A program made the position numbers and the translations under genes. The notes beneath the pieces are model-generated. The model saw nothing but the letters and a program-made list of their open reading frames with translations. It was not told the origin of the DNA and did not search any database. Source: Planctomycetaceae bacterium (GTDB lineage Bacteria > Planctomycetota > Planctomycetia > Pirellulales > Pirellulaceae). From it: a stretch of DNA of 14,574 bases. The stretch is taken from positions 1 through 14,574 of the forward strand of contig SXHS01000276.1 in the NCBI GenBank assembly GCA_005773145.1, read 5' to 3'. Numbering within the stretch: position 1 is the first letter of the stretch; every line of letters starts with the position of its first letter. Shown piece after piece: positions 7,391 through 11,904 of the stretch.

Positions 7391-7412
7391 GGCAAAACAG
7401 ATCGATTTTGCC
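7391..7412. promoter_or_regulatory. Operator-like dyad GGCAAAA-N8-TTTTGCC
   Basis: GGCAAAA (7391-7397) and TTTTGCC (7406-7412) are exact inverted copies. The 8-base centre contains GATC exactly on the axis, so 18 of 22 positions are symmetric. This shape and length suit a dimeric DNA-binding protein. It lies about 155 bases before the Arg/Cys-rich gene and about 195 before der. Confidence 0.35.
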
Positions 7413-7502
7413 TGGATTTCACGGTTGTACCAGCATTGGCACGATAGCTGCGTGTACCACTACTACGAGGGGCGACACTGGCGGCAACGTGTGCCGATCA
7501 GA

Positions 7503-7548
7503 GTGGGCCGCCCCCATAGGGCAACGGGTCGCGGGGATCGCGGCCCGC
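7503..7548 (+). other. Leader stem-loop before the Arg/Cys-rich gene
   Basis: GGGCCGC (7505-7511) pairs with GCGGCCC (7540-7546), and two further pairs (one G-U) extend the stem outward. The loop contains CCCC and GGGG runs. The C-run at 7511-7515 could alternatively pair with the G-rich Shine-Dalgarno at 7557-7562, so the structure could affect translation; that part is speculation. Confidence 0.3.
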
Positions 7549-7567
7549 ACAAAAAAGGGGGGAGAAC

Positions 7568-7963
7568 GTGACTCGGCGGAGTTGGACAGGGATGATGGTT
7601 GGCGTTTTGTTGTGTCAGGGGATCGTCATCCCGGAGGGAATGGCCTCCCACCGGTACATGACCACACGAGGCTGTGACGAGCGCGACGTGTCGTACCAGC
7701 GGCGTGCCTTGCGCGATTGGTATCGGGCCGAATGCGACCGGCTCCGAGACGCATACCTGTGCGAACGGCGTGAGTTGGATCGCGAGTGGCGCAGCCTATG
7801 TCACCTCTGCGGTCCGGCCCGCGAGGTGGCGCGTCGGGAATGGCGTTGCCGACGGCGGGAGCTGCAAGTGCGTTATGACGAGCAGCGCGATTGCCTGAGG
7901 GGGGAGTACGAGCGACGACTGTGCGATCTGGAGCGTCGATGCAGTCCTCGCCACGGTTACTAG
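7568..7963 (+). CDS. Exported Arg/Cys-rich, highly charged helical protein
   Basis: This gene encodes 131 residues. I chose the GTG at 7568 because a G-rich ribosome binding site (AAGGGGGGAG) lies just upstream; an in-frame ATG at 7592 would shorten the signal peptide. Residues 1-26 look like a signal peptide: MTRR, then a hydrophobic MMVGVLLCQGIVI, then GMAS. The mature part is almost all Arg, Glu, Asp, Tyr, Trp and Cys, with loosely repeated units such as YRAECDRLRDAYLCERRELD and YDEQRDCLRGEYERRLCDLE. Nine Cys residues recur through it, including an HLCGP segment that breaks the charged helix. It reads as one or two long charged helices, possibly a disulfide-linked coiled coil outside the cytoplasm. 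No family is recognised. A 48-codon open stretch upstream ends in a GTGA overlap with this start. Confidence 0.7.
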   Translation: MTRRSWTGMMVGVLLCQGIVIPEGMASHRYMTTRGCDERDVSYQRRALRDWYRAECDRLRDAYLCERRELDREWRSLCHLCGPAREVARREWRCRRRELQVRYDEQRDCLRGEYERRLCDLERRCSPRHGY

Positions 7964-8012
7964 CTGCATTTTTCCAGCAACAGATTCCTACTCAGCATGG
8001 ACGCCGAAGCGG

Positions 8013-8582
8013 TTAGCGACCTGAACGGGGCAATTGCCTCGGAAAGGGAGCCGCTTCGGCGGGCGGCAATGGCAGATTGGATTCGGCCGCCCAGGCCTCA
8101 CGTTCGTCGGCCGACGCATAGTAGCGCAGCCACAATTCAGGGTCATCCTGTGGGTCCAGGCAGTGCCAGTGCAAATAGGTGGGAGACTGTTCGATGCGCT
8201 TTTCAGGGGATGGCAGGATATCCCGGATGATGAGGCAATAGAGGGCGTGGTCGGATAGGTGGTCGGTAAACTCCACCACGATTCGCCTTTGGAAAAGTTG
8301 GCCGATGGTTTCCCAAAGGACAGCGTGCAGACGATCCGGCGACAACTGGTCCGGCGGCGGGAGTTCCAGGCGAGGTACAAACCAATCGGCGATCGGCAGC
8401 ACAGGGGCCCGTTCCCAAGCCAACATCGAGGCCAAGTATTCATTCTCGACAGGCGTCGGCACGGTGTGCGTGTTCACCAGCCGAATCGACTCGTCCAGGA
8501 ACGGTTCTAGCTCATCGCGCAATCGCGCGTTTAGCAGCAACTGATCCACCTCGTCAGCAGCAGTAAATCCAGCATTGCCCAT
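8013..8582 (-). CDS. Conserved-looking protein of unknown function
   Basis: This gene encodes 189 residues from an ATG at 8582 with a weak AAAGAG upstream. There is no signal peptide or membrane segment, so it is probably cytoplasmic. The sequence is acidic and helical at the start (GFTAADEVDQLLLNARLRDE). A middle part, RLHAVLWETIGQLFQRRIVVEFTDHLSDHALYCLIIRDILPS, looks like a folded alpha/beta unit. Next comes a Trp/His/Asp segment, YLHWHCLDPQDDPELWLRYY, and then a Pro-rich tail (PLPPAEAAPFPRQLP). The family is not recognised and no catalytic motif is evident. Codon use and composition look coherent for a real gene, and nothing larger competes on the other strand. Two palindromes upstream (8623-8635 and 8656-8671) suggest control by a DNA-binding protein. 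Confidence 0.65.
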   Translation of the reverse strand: MGNAGFTAADEVDQLLLNARLRDELEPFLDESIRLVNTHTVPTPVENEYLASMLAWERAPVLPIADWFVPRLELPPPDQLSPDRLHAVLWETIGQLFQRRIVVEFTDHLSDHALYCLIIRDILPSPEKRIEQSPTYLHWHCLDPQDDPELWLRYYASADEREAWAAESNLPLPPAEAAPFPRQLPRSGR

Positions 8583-8622
8583 GGCGCAGACTCTTTAGAC
8601 GGAAAGGCTTAATGTGTCATGG

Positions 8623-8635
8623 CTCAAACATTGAG
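8623..8635. promoter_or_regulatory. Short palindrome CTCAA-N3-TTGAG
   Basis: A perfect 5-bp inverted repeat about 41-53 bases upstream of the start at 8582, placed where a promoter or operator for that gene would be. Confidence 0.25.
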
Positions 8636-8655
8636 TTTACCCACAAACGCTCGTA

Positions 8656-8671
8656 CCGCAAAGCTTTGCGG
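8656..8671. promoter_or_regulatory. 16-bp perfect palindrome, candidate operator
   Basis: CCGCAAAGCTTTGCGG is identical on both strands with no central spacer, centred about 81 bases upstream of the start at 8582. A spacer-free palindrome is a poor RNA hairpin, so a dimeric DNA-binding protein is the more natural reading. Confidence 0.4.
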
Positions 8672-8747
8672 GGATGATTTCGCGGCGAACTTCAGATATT
8701 TTTCTCCGATGCAGCAATTTCTGGTAAAACCGTTTTTTCTTAACTCA

Positions 8748-8765
8748 CACAACCGGCACAACCGG
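8748..8765. repeat. Two tandem 9-base units CACAACCGG
   Basis: Two exact adjacent copies at 8748-8756 and 8757-8765, followed on the plus strand by CATTTTTT. The function is unclear; it may be slipped-strand duplication or paired half-sites. Confidence 0.45.
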
Positions 8766-8848
8766 CATTTTTTGACACAGGCAGCTTGACCGTCCGTGAT
8801 ACATCAACGCCATCAGGTCCTTCAGTTTGCCGTCGTGTCGGATCGGCG

Positions 8849-9325
8849 TCACGCGTTATGTGCCGAGTCGGGGCGCGTGTTGGCGAATTGCCGTTCCAAC
8901 TGGCGAATTTTGTCCAGACGGGCGGCGTGTCGTCCCCCTTCGAATTCCGTTTCGAGCCACACCTGGATGAGTGGAGCCCAATCGGCGGAGTCCTTGCTGT
9001 CCGCTCCGATGCAGAGCACGTTGAGATCATTGTGTCGACGGCTGGCCTCTGCCGTCTGCAAGTCGCAGCAGACCGACGCGCGCACGCCCGGAAATTTGTT
9101 GGCGGCGATGGCCATGCCGATGCCCGTGCCGCAGACCAATACCCCACGGTCGGCTTCCCCACGCATCACAAGTCCGGCGACGGCCGCCGCATAATCCGGG
9201 TAATCCACCTTGTCCTCATGACAGGTGCCTTCATCCAGCACGCTGTGCCCCCAGGACTCTAGGAGCTTTTGGATACTGGTCCGCAGCGCAATCCCGCGAT
9301 GGTCACTGGCAATGGCTATCCTCAT
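8849..9325 (-). CDS. rpiB: Ribose-5-phosphate isomerase B
   Basis: This gene encodes 158 residues, close to the usual length of about 150. The ATG at 9325 gives MRIAIASDHRG, the family start, and has a strong AGGAGGAG eight bases upstream. An earlier in-frame start at 9364 lies before that site and is rejected. RpiB interconverts ribulose 5-phosphate and ribose 5-phosphate in the pentose phosphate pathway, in the cytoplasm. Visible: the SDHRG motif (Asp8, His9), DYPDYA (written VDYPDYA here), VLVCGTGIGMAIAANK with the catalytic-base Cys65, and SRRHNDLNVLCIG with His98, matching the active-site His of E. coli RpiB. The gene sits 68 bases downstream of the TsaC-phosphatase fusion on the same strand, probably in one operon, in the same order as Bacillus ywlC-ywlE-ywlF. 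Confidence 0.95.
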   Translation of the reverse strand: MRIAIASDHRGIALRTSIQKLLESWGHSVLDEGTCHEDKVDYPDYAAAVAGLVMRGEADRGVLVCGTGIGMAIAANKFPGVRASVCCDLQTAEASRRHNDLNVLCIGADSKDSADWAPLIQVWLETEFEGGRHAARLDKIRQLERQFANTRPDSAHNA

Positions 9326-9333
9326 AGTGTCGT

Positions 9334-9341
9334 CTCCTCCT
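9334..9341 (-). promoter_or_regulatory. Strong ribosome binding site fixing the rpiB start
   Basis: Minus-strand AGGAGGAG, eight bases before the ATG at 9325. It is one of the few strong Shine-Dalgarno sequences in the window and rules out the earlier in-frame start. Confidence 0.8.
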
Positions 9342-9393
9342 AGTCCTACGCAGCGTGTTGCCAAATGGTTGTGCGGCCGGCGCGGCGACTTGC

Positions 9394-10545
9394 CTAGGCG
9401 CCACGCTCCGCCACCACCTGATCGATATGGGCATCAATCGCCGCGGCAATCTGTTCCGCGCAGCGACGATACGATTCCAACGGGCCGCCGATTGGGTCGG
9501 CCACATCCACGCCATGAGCCACCAGAGGGTGGATGCGATCGGCAGCTTCCGGCCAACGGCGCAGCAGAGTATCTCGATGCCCACGTGTCATGGTGAGCAT
9601 GCGGTCCGCCATGCGCGCCAAACGGTCGGTGACGGGCTGCGATTCGTGTCGGGACAAATCCAGTCCCCGCGCCCGCAGCGTCTCGATGGCTTCGCTGGTC
9701 GCGCGCCCCCCCGCGGATGCGGCAACTCCCGCAGACATCACCAGCCAGCCACGCTCTTCCAAATCTTCCAAAGAACATCCCAATCGTTCGGCCAGCTTCT
9801 GGCGACAGAGCCACTCGGCCATCGGACTGCGACAGGTATTACCTGTACAAACGAACAGTATCACAAAACTGGCAAGACGTCGCACGGCGGACTCGGACAC
9901 CACGCCCTGACGCAAAATGCGCAGGTCGGATCCTTCGATGCGGACGACGGTTGATGCCTGGCCGTACCGGCATCGACCATCGTTGAGAATCAACGCCACA
10001 TCACTTCCGAGCTGACCCGCAACTTCCTCCGCAGTCACTGCCGACGGTTGCCCGGTACGATTGGCACTCGTCAGTACGAGTGGGCCGGGGAGCAGTCGCA
10101 GTACGTCATGAATCAGCGGATGAGCCGGGACGCGCAGGCCCAACGTTCCCTCTTGGAGCACGGCCCGTTGCACGGACTCCGGAAGTTGTCGCACAAGACT
10201 CTGAGGGTGATTGTCCGGCATGACCAATGTTAGGGGGCCGGGCCAACAACGACGGGCGAGCCGACGTCCCAGAGATCCAATTTCGGGCAGGTAGTCGGCC
10301 GCGTCATCAGCACAACGCACGGCTAGGGGAAAGGGGTGCCCGGCCTGTCGGCCCTTGGCGGCGATGAGACGTGACACGGCGGCCGCATCCAGTGCATGAG
10401 CCGCCAGTCCATACACCGTCTCGGTGGGAAATGCCACCAGCTGCCCCTCGGCCAACGTCTGGACTGCCCGATGCACAACATCGCGCAGGTCGCCTGCATT
10501 TCGGACGTCGATGACAGCCGGGGCCATGGATGAAGCGGGCCACAT
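9394..10545 (-). CDS. Fusion of threonylcarbamoyl-AMP synthase (TsaC/Sua5) with a YwlE-like arginine phosphatase
   Basis: This gene encodes 383 residues from the ATG at 10545; a TTG at 10557 and an ATG at 10527 are alternatives, none with a good Shine-Dalgarno. Residues 11-215 are a YrdC/Sua5 domain (FPTETVYGLA at 39-48, KGR at 64-66, PLVLTSANRTG at 155-165). It makes threonylcarbamoyl-AMP from threonine, bicarbonate and ATP for the t6A modification of tRNA. Residues 227-380 are a low-molecular-weight phosphatase: P-loop CTGNTCRS (Cys233, Arg239) and DPIGG with Asp350. Thr237 within the P-loop is the residue that in Bacillus YwlE gives preference for phospho-arginine over phospho-tyrosine, so an arginine phosphatase is likelier than a tyrosine phosphatase. 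rpiB follows 68 bases downstream. The domains are seen; the phosphatase substrate is inferred. Confidence 0.9.
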   Translation of the reverse strand: MWPASSMAPAVIDVRNAGDLRDVVHRAVQTLAEGQLVAFPTETVYGLAAHALDAAAVSRLIAAKGRQAGHPFPLAVRCADDAADYLPEIGSLGRRLARRCWPGPLTLVMPDNHPQSLVRQLPESVQRAVLQEGTLGLRVPAHPLIHDVLRLLPGPLVLTSANRTGQPSAVTAEEVAGQLGSDVALILNDGRCRYGQASTVVRIEGSDLRILRQGVVSESAVRRLASFVILFVCTGNTCRSPMAEWLCRQKLAERLGCSLEDLEERGWLVMSAGVAASAGGRATSEAIETLRARGLDLSRHESQPVTDRLARMADRMLTMTRGHRDTLLRRWPEAADRIHPLVAHGVDVADPIGGPLESYRRCAEQIAAAIDAHIDQVVAERGA

Positions 10546-10849
10546 CGTCTGGGGCAAAGGTACGATCCGCGCCCCCCAGGACGGTTAAGGGGGGCACAAC
10601 AACACCCGAATCCCTCAGCCTAACAGTGTTGGCAAGCCTGGGTCAAGGGCTCCCCTCGCTAACGCGTCGGGATACGAGGTCCATTTTCGGCGATAGACGC
10701 GATCGAAAGGTCCAACCGGTAGGTTTTTTTCCACCGAGTGCCTTACAATTGGGGGCGACGGGAATCGAGTCCGTGAATCCAGGCCACGAGAACAGCATGC
10801 CGGCCGCGGGTCGCGGTACGCCGGTGCACGCTTCCAAGGATCGTTGCAG
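10546..10849. other. Intergenic region between the fusion gene and the NHL gene
   Basis: About 300 bases between divergent genes. It contains a strong hairpin (10571-10595) in the leader of the fusion gene. A TACAAT at 10745-10750 could be a -10 for the NHL gene but has no clear -35. The right end carries AAGGA (10836-10840) before the NHL start. Nothing else is recognised. Confidence 0.55.
10571..10595 (-). other. Perfect 7-bp G/C hairpin in the leader of the TsaC fusion gene
   Basis: GCCCCCC (10571-10577) and GGGGGGC (10589-10595) are exact inverted copies around an 11-base loop, 26-50 bases upstream of the chosen start at 10545. No T-run follows on the minus strand, so this is not a terminator for that strand. 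It may be a translational or transcriptional leader structure. Confidence 0.4.
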
Positions 10850-11749
10850 ATGGACGCAGCCAACCCAATCGCCGAGTCGCAAAGGTCGCATCGGGTTGCG
10901 ACGCGCCGCGCCCTGCTGGTGATGCTGGGGGGCACCGCCGCCGCAATCGCGGGTACCCTGCCGTGGTCCGCACTGAAACGGGCTTCCGGCATTGGGTCGG
11001 GTGGAAGGCTGCAGGCCGTCTGGGGCCGGCGCGGGGTAGGGCCCGGACGGCTCCATCGCCCCCGCGCGATCGCAGTCGATGACCGCGAGCAGGTTTATAT
11101 CGTCGATATGCTGGCTCGCATCCAGGTCTTCGATCGCGACGGAAAATTCCTGCGCGGGTGGCGCACGCCGGTCTCCGACAACGGACGTCCCACCGGCCTT
11201 TCGATCGATCGCGACGGTAACTTGATCGTGGCCGACACCCACTACTTTCGCGTGCTGTTCTACACGCCGTCCGGGCAGCTTCTGGAACAGCGTACGCTCG
11301 GCGGAATCGCTGGCCGCGAACCGGGCCAATTCGGTTTCATCACGGATTGTGTCCAGGATTCGCTGGGCAACTACTATGTTTCCGAATACGGTGAATTCGA
11401 TCGGATCCAGAAATTTGATCGCGATGGTCAATTCTTGATGCAGTGGGGAGGGCAGGGGGCGGGACCCGGGCAGTTCCGTCGTCCGCAAAGCCTGGCCTTG
11501 GACGCCCACGAACATTTGTGGATCACGGATGCCTGCAATCATCGCATCCAAGTGTACGATGCCAAGGGAGACCAGCCTCGGCTGGTTCGCCAATGGGGCA
11601 CGGCGGGGCCACAATTGGGGCAACTCTCGTTTCCCTATGGACTGGCCCTGGATGGTCGAGGCCATGTCTACATTTGCGAATTCGGAAATCATCGGGTACA
11701 AAAGCTAACCGAGGAGGGAGTTCCGGTTGCCAGTTGGGGCCAGTGTTGA
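10850..11749 (+). CDS. Six-bladed NHL-repeat propeller protein with Tat-type leader, cut short by an in-frame TGA
   Basis: This reading frame codes for 299 residues before the TGA at 11747. The ATG at 10850 has AAGGA nine bases upstream; a TTG at 10844 is too close to it. The N-terminus ATRRALLVMLGG...AAAIAG carries the twin-arginine pattern T-R-R-x-L-L before a hydrophobic stretch, so folded export by Tat is likely. NHL-type blades follow: RPRAIAVDDREQVYIVD, GLSIDRDGNLIVADT, DSLGNYYVSEYGEFDRIQKF, QSLALDAHEHLWITDACNHR and YGLALDGRGHVYICEFGNHR. Such propellers bind partners or act as lyase-type enzymes; the role here is unknown. After SWGQC the frame stops, but the sixth blade continues in the same frame for 35 codons. 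As written the product would lack its closing blade. Confidence 0.82.
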   Translation: MDAANPIAESQRSHRVATRRALLVMLGGTAAAIAGTLPWSALKRASGIGSGGRLQAVWGRRGVGPGRLHRPRAIAVDDREQVYIVDMLARIQVFDRDGKFLRGWRTPVSDNGRPTGLSIDRDGNLIVADTHYFRVLFYTPSGQLLEQRTLGGIAGREPGQFGFITDCVQDSLGNYYVSEYGEFDRIQKFDRDGQFLMQWGGQGAGPGQFRRPQSLALDAHEHLWITDACNHRIQVYDAKGDQPRLVRQWGTAGPQLGQLSFPYGLALDGRGHVYICEFGNHRVQKLTEEGVPVASWGQC

Positions 11750-11857
11750 CGACAGCCCGGTGAACTGTACAATCCCTGGGCCATCGCCTGGGATCACCAC
11801 CGGCAGCTGTTCGTTCTGGATACTTACAAGCACCGCGTGCAGCGGATTTCCCTGTAG
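11750..11857 (+). pseudogene. Severed sixth NHL blade of the preceding gene
   Basis: Directly after the TGA the same frame continues as RQPGELYNPWAIAWD, then LFVLDTYKHRVQRISL, and ends in TAG (11855-11857). PGELYNPWAIA...VLDTYKHRVQR is a complete canonical blade, and it ends where six-bladed family members usually end. The normal codon at the TGA would most likely be GGA (Gly), giving WGxxGxxPGEL as in the other blades, which is one base away. No frameshift is needed. Natural nonsense mutation, sequencing error and stop readthrough cannot be distinguished from the sequence alone. Confidence 0.78.
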
Positions 11858-11904
11858 GATGTGATCCATGCTGAGAATTCGAGCTTTGGTAGGGCGCACT
11901 CCTT

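Larger units (their letters stand above)
7195..7567. other. Intergenic region between der and the Arg/Cys-rich gene
   Basis: About 370 bases between divergent genes. It holds an operator-like dyad at 7391-7412, a GC-rich leader stem at 7503-7548, and a 48-codon open stretch (7425-7571) whose stop overlaps the next start codon. No convincing -35/-10 pair was found on either strand. Its right end carries the strong ribosome binding site of the next gene. Confidence 0.6.
8583..8848. other. Intergenic region upstream of the 8582-8013 gene
   Basis: This 266-base stretch is more AT-rich than its surroundings, with several A and T runs. It contains two palindromes and a 9-base tandem repeat, listed separately. 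No clear terminator for rpiB and no convincing -35/-10 pair were found. Confidence 0.6.

Noticed and set aside
8740..9162. Minus-strand frame (140 codons) overlapping rpiB
   Set aside because: It is an out-of-frame shadow of rpiB, which has full catalytic motifs and a strong ribosome binding site.
10643..11701. Long minus-strand open frame (352 codons) opposite the NHL gene
   Set aside because: Shadow of the NHL reading frame; low-complexity, no domain, no ribosome binding site.
11747..11749. Selenocysteine at the in-frame TGA
   Set aside because: The codon sits at a blade turn where Gly is expected, not at a catalytic Cys position, and no convincing bacterial SECIS-type hairpin is visible just downstream. 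A nonsense change is simpler.
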